Assembly (NCBI GenBank): GCA_027449165.1
Contig: DAIDMD010000134.1
Span: forward strand, 1-36,492
DNA: 36,492 nucleotides
Source of the DNA: Acidiferrobacter sp.
Lineage (GTDB): Bacteria > Pseudomonadota > Gammaproteobacteria > Acidiferrobacterales > Acidiferrobacteraceae
Reading direction: 5' to 3'
A model generated the notes under the pieces. That model saw nothing but the letters and a program-made list of their open reading frames with translations, was not told the origin of the DNA and made no database searches. Positions within the stretch are counted from its first letter, which is position 1; each line of letters begins with the position of its first letter. The position numbers were made by a program, and so were the translations under genes. This document shows positions 1 through 8,954 of the stretch, one piece after another.

Positions 1-44
1 TCCTCAGTGAGCACCAGCGCGGCGCGTCCCGTCTTTCTCCCCAT
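1..44 (-). mobile_element. 5' end of an IS630-family-like transposase gene, truncated by window edge
   Basis: Reverse complement of 1-44 reads ATG GGG AGA AAG ACG GGA CGC GCC GCG CTG GTG CTC ACT GAG = MGRKTGRAALVLTE, preceded by a GGGAGGGGAGG Shine-Dalgarno. The short N-terminus resembles IS630-type transposases (xxVLTxEER...). Only 14 codons are visible. Confidence 0.5.
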
Positions 45-467
45 GCCTCCCCTCCCGCGAAAACCGATTCCCGGGGAAGAAGTGTAAACCACTGCAGGGT
101 CTGTTTGTATACGATTTATTGAAACTGACTACTAGAAGGAGGCTGGTGGCGCAGGCAACCTGCGAAGATCATGTCGTGCCGTGGTCGCGACGGCGGTCGG
201 CACCGCCGCCTCAAGGACTCAGGCGGGTCCAGGTGCGAGGCTCGGCCCATGCGGGTGACCGGACTCGGGCGGGTCGGGTCTCGGTGCCGGCGATCAGCCG
301 GCGGCGACTGGGGTACCCCCCCATGGCGGAGATTTCGGGCGGGGCGGCCCGCCTTGGCAGGGCCGCACACCGCCTAGAGGCATCGTATGGTAAAATCTCC
401 GCGTGCCGATCCCCCACCTCCATCGTGAAGGGCGCGCAGGCCTCAGGGCGCGCCGACCGGGCCTGTC

Positions 468-1268
468 GTGAGCCGCGACCGGCCCATAGGGGTATTCGAT
501 TCGGGCATCGGCGGCTTGACCGTCGTCCACGCCCTGATGTCGGCCCTTCCCAACGAGCGCATCGTGTATTTCGGGGACACCGCCCGGCTTCCCTATGGGA
601 CGAAGTCCCCGGCCACCGTGGCTGGGTACGCCGCGCAGATCACCGATTTCCTTTTAAAGCGCGACGTCAAGATGCTGGTCGTCGCGTGCAATACCATGGC
701 CGCGGTCGCCCTTCCGGTCGTGACGGGCCTGTCCCCGGTGCCGGTCGTCGACGTGCTGGACGCGGGGGCGCGGGCTGCCGCGAGATCGAGCCGGTCGGGG
801 CGCGTCGGCGTGCTCGCCACCCTGACGACCGTGAGCTCAGGGGCCTATGAGCGCGCGATCCATGCACATGCCCCCGATCTGCGGGTGGTGGCGCAGGCCT
901 GTCCTTTGTTCGCGCCGCTCGTGGAGGAGGGTTGGCTGGATCATCCGGTGACCGAACTTACTGCCCGTGAATATCTGCGGCCGGTGCTCGCCGAGGGGGT
1001 CGACACCCTGGTGCTCGGTTGTACCCACTATCCCTTGCTAAAGCCTCTGCTCGCGCGGCTGGCGGGACCGGCAACCGCCCTGGTCGATTCCGCGGAGACC
1101 ACGGCGGCCCGGGTCGCGGAGGTCCTCGCCGCGCAGGACTTGAGGCGCGCGGCCGCAGACGAGCCCGTGCACGAATACTATGTGACGGACCTCCCCCAGC
1201 GGTTCCGGGCGGTGGGCGCCCTATGTCTGGGGCGTCCGCTTCCGGAGGTCCATCTGGTGCACTGGTAG
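468..1268 (+). CDS. murI: Glutamate racemase
   Basis: GTG start; IGVFDSGIGGLTV, VACNTMAAVALP and LGCTHYPLL motifs with both catalytic Cys. Confidence 0.96.
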   Translation: MSRDRPIGVFDSGIGGLTVVHALMSALPNERIVYFGDTARLPYGTKSPATVAGYAAQITDFLLKRDVKMLVVACNTMAAVALPVVTGLSPVPVVDVLDAGARAAARSSRSGRVGVLATLTTVSSGAYERAIHAHAPDLRVVAQACPLFAPLVEEGWLDHPVTELTAREYLRPVLAEGVDTLVLGCTHYPLLKPLLARLAGPATALVDSAETTAARVAEVLAAQDLRRAAADEPVHEYYVTDLPQRFRAVGALCLGRPLPEVHLVHW

Positions 1269-1274
1269 GCCGCC

Positions 1275-2357
1275 GTGGACACACCCTTGTTGCGGTTCGC
1301 GCAATGGTATTGGCCCGGTCGGCCGCCGCTTGCGGATGCCTGTTGGGTCGTCGCCACCACCGCCTCCGCGCAGGCGGCCCACGGGCTGCTTGCTGCGCTC
1401 CGAGACGCCCGTCGGGGGCCCTTGGCGCTCCTATTTCTGGATGAAGGCGTCTACGAGGGCCCGCTGCCCTGGGTGCGCCTGCCGGCGCTCGGCGCCCGGC
1501 GCATCCTCGCCCGCACCGGTCCGCATTCTCTGCTCTGTCTCGACGACGACCCGCGATCGCGGGCCCTGGCGGCCTCGGCCTCCTGTCCGGTCGCATGGGT
1601 CAATGGCCGCTCGCCGGATCTGCTCTCATTGGGGACCGTGGCCGTGGCGAGTGAGCAGGTGGCATCACGCATCGGCGGGGGCGTGGTGACCGGCGACCCG
1701 TGCGTCGCGTGGCCCGCCGAACCGATACTGTCCCCCGACCCGCATTTTTGCGAACGCTTTCGGGCGGTGCGCGCGGCCGGCCGGTGGCTCGTCTATTTCG
1801 CGGGCACGCATGCCGGCGAGGAGGCGCTCGCCTACACGACCTTTCTCGCCTTATCCGCCGGCAGCGGCGGCCTCTTGGCGCTCGCCCCCCACGACCCGGC
1901 GCGCCACGAGGAGGTCTATCGGGATGCCATCAAATATCACCTTTCGACCGTGCGCCAGTTGCGGCTCATGACCTCCGAGGTGCCGCCCAAGACCCGCGTG
2001 TACTATATCGAAAGCCCCGAGGCGCGCCGCGCCATGTCCGCATGTGCCGACCTGGTGGTGGCCGGGGGGACGCTGGTCGCGGGCCCGGAGTCGCCGACCG
2101 ACCTCCTCGGTGCCGGGGCGCCGATTCTGGTCGGCCCGCATCGCCGGGACCCTCTCCTTGCGGCCGCCGCGGACGCGGAGGTCGTCATACCCTGTCCGGT
2201 GGTGTCGGATCTGGCGCGTGTGGCCGCGACGTGGCTGGCGGATGCGCCCGGGCGCGCGCGGATGGCGCAGGCCCTGACGCGCTTTGTCGCATCGCAGCCC
2301 GGCGCCCGGGCGCGATTTGTTGCCTGGTTTGTCGAGGTCTCGGGCGCGTCGCCCTAA
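1275..2357 (+). CDS. WaaA/KdtA (GT30)-like protein with degenerate motifs; function unknown
   Basis: Collinear with Kdo transferase C-terminal half: THAGEEA, LALAPHDPARHEEV, ADLVVAGGTLV, LGAGAPILVGPH, RARMAQAL..FV....GA. The GGHNPLEP and ETELWPN motifs are not conserved. Confidence 0.6.
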   Translation: MDTPLLRFAQWYWPGRPPLADACWVVATTASAQAAHGLLAALRDARRGPLALLFLDEGVYEGPLPWVRLPALGARRILARTGPHSLLCLDDDPRSRALAASASCPVAWVNGRSPDLLSLGTVAVASEQVASRIGGGVVTGDPCVAWPAEPILSPDPHFCERFRAVRAAGRWLVYFAGTHAGEEALAYTTFLALSAGSGGLLALAPHDPARHEEVYRDAIKYHLSTVRQLRLMTSEVPPKTRVYYIESPEARRAMSACADLVVAGGTLVAGPESPTDLLGAGAPILVGPHRRDPLLAAAADAEVVIPCPVVSDLARVAATWLADAPGRARMAQALTRFVASQPGARARFVAWFVEVSGASP

Positions 2358-2404
2358 ACTGTCCCTAGCGCGCGCTACGCGGCATGTCGTGGCCCGGTCG
2401 GGGC

Positions 2405-3367
2405 TTAGGTTGGCGAATACGGCCCGAGGAAGCGGGTGCCGTCAAAATGGATGAGGTGGCTGGGGTGGTCGGCGATCCATACCTCGGATTCCCATGCAAT
2501 CATTTCCTGATATTTGTTGAATGTGCGGCGGTCTGGGAACGCCGATACGAATACGAGGCCTGCGCCACACCCCTTGAAGAGGGCGCTGAGTTCGTGGTGG
2601 CGTTTGGCATCCACAGGGCCGTGCGAGGTCACGGCCTCGGCCAGGATCAGCCAGCGCCGGTCTGGATCGAAGATCATGACGTCCGGCATCTTGCCGTGGG
2701 AACCTGCTGCCACACCGAAGGTCGCCAGTAAGGACTCGTTGCAGTACCCCCATTTCTTGCCAGTGTCGCCGGCGTAGACGAGTTGGCCATCCGGGACGAA
2801 GCGCGGTCCGAATTCCTCGCATAAGGCCTTGATAAGCGAGCTGTGCTTCCCGGGCGAGAGCAGGACCTCGGTCCCCGAGGCTACCCGCAAGGGCACCATC
2901 CGAAGCTGCCGTGGCATCGCATGCCGAGTGGCCAATGTCCCGCGGATCGCCAGAAAGTGGGCAAGCCGCTCAGAGTAATGGTCCGTTCCGAAGGTTCGCA
3001 GGGTGTCAAGACACGCCGGCTCGATCTGGTAGACGGCGTGGGGGCTATTCACCGCCCGGTCGGGTTGATCCGGATTGTACGCGGCGATTCCGGCCTGGAC
3101 GAACTGGTGCATCGTTTGGCGCCGGAAGGTCTCGCGGGTATTGGGGGCGTAGGATTTTCCGTAGTGGCGACGCACCCAATCCATGATCGGCGTGATGCCT
3201 ATCAAGGGATCGGTCGCTGTGCCCCAGGGCTTGTCGGGAGTGAGATCCAGCAGCGCCAACAGACAGAGGGCGGACCGCTCGTTGCGCTGCGCCCGCGGCA
3301 TCCCCAAATCGTCCAGTACGCCGAGGGTCTCCTCGATGCGCCGAGCGATAGACGCGTCATCGGTCAT
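2405..3367 (-). CDS. Type II restriction endonuclease, BsuBI/PstI family
   Basis: LVYAGDTGKKWGY...HGKMPDVMIFDPDRRWLILAEAVTSHGPVDAKRHHEL matches the BsuBI/PstI C-terminal domain (PD...EAVTSHGPV). ORF overlaps the upstream methyltransferase stop. Confidence 0.85.
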   Translation of the reverse strand: MTDDASIARRIEETLGVLDDLGMPRAQRNERSALCLLALLDLTPDKPWGTATDPLIGITPIMDWVRRHYGKSYAPNTRETFRRQTMHQFVQAGIAAYNPDQPDRAVNSPHAVYQIEPACLDTLRTFGTDHYSERLAHFLAIRGTLATRHAMPRQLRMVPLRVASGTEVLLSPGKHSSLIKALCEEFGPRFVPDGQLVYAGDTGKKWGYCNESLLATFGVAAGSHGKMPDVMIFDPDRRWLILAEAVTSHGPVDAKRHHELSALFKGCGAGLVFVSAFPDRRTFNKYQEMIAWESEVWIADHPSHLIHFDGTRFLGPYSPT

Positions 3368-4871
3368 AGGGCCGCTCTACGCGAGCATCGATCATGTCTT
3401 GCGTCAGGCGGCCCGCTGACCTTTTGGCCCATTGCCCATAGGTCATCAACGTTGCGTAATCCGGGTAGCGGAGCGCCCGCAGATCGCCGGCATTCACCTG
3501 GGTGTGGCCGCTGAAGGCGCGAAAGGCCCGGTCTGCGGTGCTCGAATTGAGATACACCGCGAGCCCGCGGGCCAGATCTTCGGGCAGTCCGGCCTTGTCC
3601 GCATGGAAGACGTTGAGGTGGTTCTCGAATCCATAGAGGGGGTGGGGCAAGTCCGCGGGGTCGACGACGAAGGCCACCAGGCGTCGGCGTTCCTCCTTGG
3701 CGGAAAAGCGCCGGGTGAGAGTATAGAAGCCGCGGGGCAGGAGTGCCTTGCGGATCCCCGGACTGGGCACGAGGGCGTTGGGTTTTTTGTGCGCAACGGG
3801 CCACACGAGGCGTCCTTCCCGGAAGTGGTGGGCATAGAGGAGCGGGACCGAGTCTCGGGCTGGGTACGGCAGGGCATGATCGCGTACGCGAAAATCCACG
3901 ACCGGTCCGGTGGAAACGGTCAGACCCAATTCCGCCAGGGTGTGCCGGAACGGACCGCTGCCCGGTTCCTCGGAGGGGGCGATCGGGATCCGGATGAACT
4001 GCTCGGGATCGTCGGGGTGGACGATCTCCGTAAACGCCGCCTCCCGGCTCACGAGATCGCGAAGGCCGGCATCTTCCGAAATCGACAGCGTGACTGGGCC
4101 CGGGTGTGCGCCTCGCACCAGATGCACGATGATGTTTTCCTGCAACACGGCATCGTCGCGAAAGGCGCTCGCGCGGCTCTCGAAGACATGGATATGGCGA
4201 ATGGCCGCCCGCTCCAGAAGAAAGCGGCGGAACGGCCGGAAATAGGTCCCATTACAGAAGCTGCGCGGGATGATCGCGACCACCTCGCCACCATCGGCCA
4301 TGAGCGCTATGGCGAGCCCCAGGAAGGCGCTATAGAGGTTGACGGTCTCGAGGCCTGCATCGCGCGCAAGCCGCCGGTGCGCGGAAGCAGTCGCGATCTT
4401 CTTGTAGGGGGGGTTTAGGATTGCATGGGTAAAGCGTGCGGCACTCATGCCTGCCAGAAACGACGCCTCGGCAATGAAGTCCCGGTCATGCGCTACACCC
4501 TCGAACCGCTGGCCACCACTCTCGAGCCGCGCGTCGATGTCGCCCAGGTGTTGGCGCAGATACCCGAGTAAAATTGGGTCGATCTCATAGCCATGGGCCT
4601 CAAGGACCGCCCCTCTGGGGGCTTGATGCCGGAACCGTTCGGCGAAGGCCTCGGTGAGTGATCCGATGCCGGCACCGGGGTCGAGGAGCACGACATGCGC
4701 GGGCCAGCGTGTGAAAAGCGCGGCCATGAAGTCCGCGATCGGGGTCGGCGTCATGAATTGGCCGAGTCGCGCCCGCTCGCTGGGGTCGAGGCAGGATGCG
4801 ACGGCAATGCGCCGCGCATCGATCCCTCGATCGGCGAGGGTTTGCGTATCGCAGGCCAATCCGTCGTCCAT
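3357..4871 (-). CDS. N6-adenine DNA methyltransferase of the BsuBI/PstI-type R-M system
   Basis: LGQFMTPTPIADFMAALF, DPGAGIGSLTEAF (SAM motif), ILNPPYKK (NPPY). ATG at 4871 with GGGAGG Shine-Dalgarno; the ORF-track start at 4928 is probably too long. Confidence 0.88.
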   Translation of the reverse strand: MDDGLACDTQTLADRGIDARRIAVASCLDPSERARLGQFMTPTPIADFMAALFTRWPAHVVLLDPGAGIGSLTEAFAERFRHQAPRGAVLEAHGYEIDPILLGYLRQHLGDIDARLESGGQRFEGVAHDRDFIAEASFLAGMSAARFTHAILNPPYKKIATASAHRRLARDAGLETVNLYSAFLGLAIALMADGGEVVAIIPRSFCNGTYFRPFRRFLLERAAIRHIHVFESRASAFRDDAVLQENIIVHLVRGAHPGPVTLSISEDAGLRDLVSREAAFTEIVHPDDPEQFIRIPIAPSEEPGSGPFRHTLAELGLTVSTGPVVDFRVRDHALPYPARDSVPLLYAHHFREGRLVWPVAHKKPNALVPSPGIRKALLPRGFYTLTRRFSAKEERRRLVAFVVDPADLPHPLYGFENHLNVFHADKAGLPEDLARGLAVYLNSSTADRAFRAFSGHTQVNAGDLRALRYPDYATLMTYGQWAKRSAGRLTQDMIDARVERPYDR

Positions 4872-4892
4872 CCGCCATCCCTCCCGAAGCTG

Positions 4893-4905
4893 CGGTAGTC
4901 TACCG
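4893..4905. repeat. 13-bp odd palindrome CGGTAG-T-CTACCG upstream of the R-M methyltransferase
   Basis: Read directly: 6-bp arms around one centre base, 22 nt upstream of the proposed methyltransferase ATG. Confidence 0.6.
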
Positions 4906-5012
4906 GAAAGCAGGCGGCCGCGCCGCACACCCCCGCCCCGGCCTTCGGCGTGCGCAGGCGGCCAGTCTGGGACCCGCCGGACCCCCTCAAGGCCGCCCGT
5001 GGGATCTTGCTC

Positions 5013-6299
5013 CTAAGGGGCGGTAGGGCGCTCGTAGGCGATGCGGCCGCCTTGGATCGTGGCCACGACCTGGCCCCGCATCGTGGTCCCGAAGAACGGA
5101 CTGTTGCGCCCGCGGGTGCGGACCGAGGCGGGGGTGGGGATCCATTCGACATGGGGATCGTAGATACAGATATCCGCGCGCCAGCCGGTCTCCAGCCTCC
5201 CCGCGGCTATCCCGAGGAGCGCGGCCGGGCGGCTTGTGACAGCGCCGAGGACCTCCGTGAGCGTGAGGATCCCCAGGTCTGCCAGCCGCAGGGTCAACGG
5301 CAGCAGGGTCTCGAGCCCCGCGATACCCGGCTCGGCATCGCCGAACGGCCGCTCCTTGGCATCCTCCTCATGCGGCTGATGATCCGAACAGAGCGCGTCG
5401 ATCACGCCTGTGGCGAGTGCCTCCCGCAGGGCGTCGCGATCGGCGGCGGTACGCGCCGGCGGCCGCAGGCGATAGTTGGTATCGAAGATGCCGACGTCGT
5501 CTTCCGTAATATACAACTGGTGGACGGGCGTGTCGGCGGTGACCGCGAGCCCGCGGCCTTTGGCCTCGGCGATCAAGGCCGCCCCCCGGGCCGAGGAGAT
5601 CCCACAAAAATGCGCCCGTACGCCGGTCTCCTCGATCAACATGAGGGCCCGCGAGATCTCTATCGTCTCGGCGCTTTCGGGTATCCCCGCAAGCCCCAGA
5701 CGGGTCGCCACCCGACCCTCGTGCATGACGCCCTGTGCGGAGAGCCAGGGGTCCTCGGGGGTCAGAAAGACGAGCAGGCCCAGTCCCGAGGCGTACTCCA
5801 GGGCATGGCGCAGGACTGCCGTGTCCTTGATGGGCAGGGCGGCGTTGCCGACCCCCACGCAGCCGGCCTTGTGCAAGGCGTGCATGTCGGCAAGGTGGGT
5901 CCCCCCCAGGCCACGCGTCAGCGCGCCGATCGGCCAGACCTCCGCGCCCCCGAAGTGCCGGGCTCGGTCTATCAGCCATTGCGCGGTGACCGGGGTATCG
6001 ATGACCGGATCGGTGTCGGGCGGGCAACAGAGCTGCGTGATCCCGCCCGCAAGTGCCGCGCGCGTTTCGCTTTCCACCGTGCCTTTGTGTTCGAGTCCGG
6101 GCTCGCGCAGCCGGGCGCGCAGGTCGACGAGACCAGGGCAAACGATGAGTCCCCGGGCGTCTATCGTGCGTTCGGCCTCGAATCCCGCCGGCGGCTCGCC
6201 GAGACTCGCGAGTCTGCCGTCTTGTATGAAGAGCGAGGCGGTGGTATCGAGGTCGCGCGCGGGATCGATCACCCGTCCGCCGATTATGGCGATGTTCAT
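5013..6299 (-). CDS. pyrC': Dihydroorotase-like non-catalytic homologue (PyrC'/PyrX)
   Basis: DHOase/amidohydrolase fold motifs (PGLVDxxxxLREPG, [11 protein letters not shown]), but the metal-binding DxHxH reads DLRAR and HVCHVS reads HFCGIS. Overlaps pyrB by 4 nt. Confidence 0.88.
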   Translation of the reverse strand: MNIAIIGGRVIDPARDLDTTASLFIQDGRLASLGEPPAGFEAERTIDARGLIVCPGLVDLRARLREPGLEHKGTVESETRAALAGGITQLCCPPDTDPVIDTPVTAQWLIDRARHFGGAEVWPIGALTRGLGGTHLADMHALHKAGCVGVGNAALPIKDTAVLRHALEYASGLGLLVFLTPEDPWLSAQGVMHEGRVATRLGLAGIPESAETIEISRALMLIEETGVRAHFCGISSARGAALIAEAKGRGLAVTADTPVHQLYITEDDVGIFDTNYRLRPPARTAADRDALREALATGVIDALCSDHQPHEEDAKERPFGDAEPGIAGLETLLPLTLRLADLGILTLTEVLGAVTSRPAALLGIAAGRLETGWRADICIYDPHVEWIPTPASVRTRGRNSPFFGTTMRGQVVATIQGGRIAYERPTAP

Positions 6300-7267
6300 G
6301 GTGTTCTTCCCTCTCCGGCGGAGGCGCCGGCCAGACGGGCGAGGATGGCCATGCGCACGGCGATACCGTTGGTGACCTGCGGCAGGATGACCGCCTGCGG
6401 GCCGTCGGCGACGTCCGAGGCGATCTCGAGGCCCCGGTTCATGGGCCCCGGATGCATCACGATGGCGTTTTTCCCGGCCAGCGCCAGACGTTCTTGCGTA
6501 AGGCCGTACAGGTCAAAGTATTCGCGGGCGCTCGGGATCAGGGCGCCGCTCATGCGCTCGAACTGAAGCCGCAACATGATGATGACGTCGGCGCCCCTCA
6601 GGCCCTCGGCCATATCGGTGTAGGCGGTGACGCCGAGGCTCTCGACCGCCACGGGCAGCAGCGACCGGGGGCCGACGACCCGCACCTCCTTCGTGCCGAG
6701 GGCGGTGAGGGCGTGGATTTGCGAACGGGCAACCCGCGAGTGCAGTACGTCGCCCACGATCGCCACCACAAGATGCCGGAAGTCGCCCTTGTAGCGCCGG
6801 ATCGTGAACATGTCGAGCAGGCCCTGGGTGGGGTGCGCATGGCGCCCGTCCCCGGCGTTTACGACATGCACGTGGCTGGGAACGGATCGGGCGATGAGGT
6901 CGGCGGCTCCGCTCATGGGGTGGCGGACCACGAAAAGGTCGGTGTGCATGGCCTCGAGATTGCGCACGGTGTCGAGCAGGCTCTCGCCCTTTTGGGTGGC
7001 GGATACGCTGGTGTTGATGTTGATGATGTCGGCCGACAGTCGTTTGCCCGCGATCTCGAAGGTGGTGCGCGTGCGGGTGCTGGACTCGAAAAACAGGTTG
7101 ACGATCGTTTTGCCGCGCAAGAGCGGCACCTTCTTGATTTCGCGTTCGCCGACACTGATGAAGGATTCGGCGGTGTCCAGAATCTCGGTGATCGCGCGGC
7201 CGCCCAGGTCCTCGGTCGTGAGGAAGTGTCTGCGCCTATGGACGCCGCCGGGTTGCGCGCCGATCAT
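6296..7267 (-). CDS. pyrB: Aspartate carbamoyltransferase catalytic subunit
   Basis: [39 protein letters not shown] motifs. Confidence 0.96.
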   Translation of the reverse strand: MIGAQPGGVHRRRHFLTTEDLGGRAITEILDTAESFISVGEREIKKVPLLRGKTIVNLFFESSTRTRTTFEIAGKRLSADIININTSVSATQKGESLLDTVRNLEAMHTDLFVVRHPMSGAADLIARSVPSHVHVVNAGDGRHAHPTQGLLDMFTIRRYKGDFRHLVVAIVGDVLHSRVARSQIHALTALGTKEVRVVGPRSLLPVAVESLGVTAYTDMAEGLRGADVIIMLRLQFERMSGALIPSAREYFDLYGLTQERLALAGKNAIVMHPGPMNRGLEIASDVADGPQAVILPQVTNGIAVRMAILARLAGASAGEGRTP

Positions 7268-7752
7268 TCGGTCCTCTCCATGATCCGGATGCCAAGCGGA
7301 TCCGGTCCCGTCAGCTTGATGTGTTGCCGCGGCCTTAGCGATATCGAAACCCCGACGATGTCGGGTTGTATCGGGAGCTCCCGTCCATCGCGCACGATCA
7401 AGACCGCGAGCGCGATGGACGCGGGGCGCGCAAAGTCGAAGAGCTCGTTCATGGCGGCCCTTATGGTGCGCCCGGTGTGGAGGACATCGTCAACGAGAAT
7501 GATGTGGCGTCCGTCAAGCGGGATCGGGAGATGCGAGGTCTTGACCTGCGGGTGTATGCCGACTCGGCTGAAGTCATCCCGGTAAAACGAAATGTCGAGC
7601 GTTCCGAGGGGTTCCTTGAACCCAAGCCTCTCATGGAGACGCTCGGCGATCCATACCCCGCCCGTATGGATCCCGATCAGCACCGGCCTGCGTTCGATGA
7701 AGGCCCGGGCGCTGTCGGTCATGTGCCCAAGCGCCGTTTCCACGTCGATCAC
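7264..7752 (-). CDS. pyrR: Bifunctional pyr operon regulator / uracil phosphoribosyltransferase
   Basis: PRPP motif [20 protein letters not shown]; located directly before pyrB. Confidence 0.92.
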   Translation of the reverse strand: MIDVETALGHMTDSARAFIERRPVLIGIHTGGVWIAERLHERLGFKEPLGTLDISFYRDDFSRVGIHPQVKTSHLPIPLDGRHIILVDDVLHTGRTIRAAMNELFDFARPASIALAVLIVRDGRELPIQPDIVGVSISLRPRQHIKLTGPDPLGIRIMERTE

Positions 7753-8213
7753 AAATGTCCTATTCCTTTGCCCTGTTCCTGCGGCCGCACGCGGTATTGC
7801 GGTTCGTCGAAGAACGCCTGAAGTATGGCGACGGCGGCCAGGGTGTCGAGCATCGCCTTGCGCCGGGTCTTTCGTGCCCCGGTATCCTTGACGTGTTCGC
7901 GCGCCGCGACCGTGGTCAGCCGTTCGTCGACCCAGTATACCGGGAGATGGTAGCGGCCGTCCAAACGCCGCCCGAAACGCAGACTTAAGGCGGTCATGGC
8001 ATTATCGGTGCCATCCATATTGCGGGGTAGTCCGACGACCAGGCCCTGGGGCTGCCATAACCGTACGAGGCGCGTGATGGCGTCCCAATCCGGCCCGCCC
8101 TTCAGGCCGGCGACGCACCCCGCCCCCTCGGCGCGCGCCGTCGGAAGGCGCCCGACCGCAACCCCGATGCTCCTCGTTCCGTAGTCGAACCCCAGGTAGG
8201 TCTCCGTGCTCAC
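7749..8213 (-). CDS. ruvX: Putative Holliday junction resolvase (YqgF family)
   Basis: LGFDYGTRSIGVAVG, VGLPRNMDGTDN, VDERLTT motifs; probable GTG start at 8213 overlapping the algH stop. Confidence 0.93.
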   Translation of the reverse strand: MSTETYLGFDYGTRSIGVAVGRLPTARAEGAGCVAGLKGGPDWDAITRLVRLWQPQGLVVGLPRNMDGTDNAMTALSLRFGRRLDGRYHLPVYWVDERLTTVAAREHVKDTGARKTRRKAMLDTLAAVAILQAFFDEPQYRVRPQEQGKGIGHL

Positions 8214-8773
8214 GCGTGACCCGCGTCCCCGGAGAGTTGGGCCATGTCGACCCCGAGCAGGTGGGCGGCGGCCGACCAGCGCGCCTCGGCGGGCGTGTCG
8301 AAGAGGATCTCGGAACTCGCCGGCACGCTGAGCCAGGCGTTGTCGGCGAGCTCTTGTTCGAGTTGCCCGGGGCCCCATCCGGCGTAACCGAGCGCCAGCA
8401 GGAAGTGTGTCGGGCCCTTGCTGTTGGCGATCGCGGTCAGGATGTCGCGCGACGTCGACACACCGAGCGTCTCGCTCACAGCCAGCGTCGATTCATAGGC
8501 GCCGAGGGGTTCGTGGAGGACGAAACCGCGGTTGTTTTGGACGGGACCACCTAGATATACGACTTGTCCGGTCGCGGGTCCGCCGGGGTCGGCGATGTCG
8601 AGTTGCTGGAAGACATCGCCCAGCGTGAGATCGACGGGCCGGTTGATGATAATGCCCATGGCCCCTTCCGCGCTATGTTCGCAGACCAAGGTCACCGTGC
8701 GAAAGAAGTTCGGGTCGCCAAGTCCCGGCATGGCGATGAGGAATTGATTGGCGAGCGGTGTGGTCGTATTCAT
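8210..8773 (-). CDS. algH: YqgE/AlgH family protein
   Basis: NQFLIAMPGLGDPNFFRTVTLVCEHSAEGAMGIIINRP, VYLGGPVQ..RGFVLH, GYAGWGPGQLEQEL. Confidence 0.93.
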   Translation of the reverse strand: MNTTTPLANQFLIAMPGLGDPNFFRTVTLVCEHSAEGAMGIIINRPVDLTLGDVFQQLDIADPGGPATGQVVYLGGPVQNNRGFVLHEPLGAYESTLAVSETLGVSTSRDILTAIANSKGPTHFLLALGYAGWGPGQLEQELADNAWLSVPASSEILFDTPAEARWSAAAHLLGVDMAQLSGDAGHA

Positions 8774-8954
8774 GCGGCCCTCGCGGCGACGTGGTAGGCG
8801 TTCGGGCTCGCAAGGCGGACGGCCCTGCAGCCCTTGCATTTCCGGGCGGGGTGGCCGACGGCGGCCCCCACGCGCATGTCCTGCCACCGAAACGCTTTGT
8901 ATGAGACGAGCCTAGTATCCGGCATGCCCGCGGGTCTTTCAAGGGAACGGCGGG

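Noticed and set aside
119-850. 243-aa plus-strand ORF overlapping the murI start
   Set aside because: Runs in another frame through murI, Arg-rich composition, no motifs. Treated as spurious.
4950-6566. 538-aa plus-strand ORF opposite pyrC'
   Set aside because: Antisense to pyrC' and composition typical of a shadow ORF.
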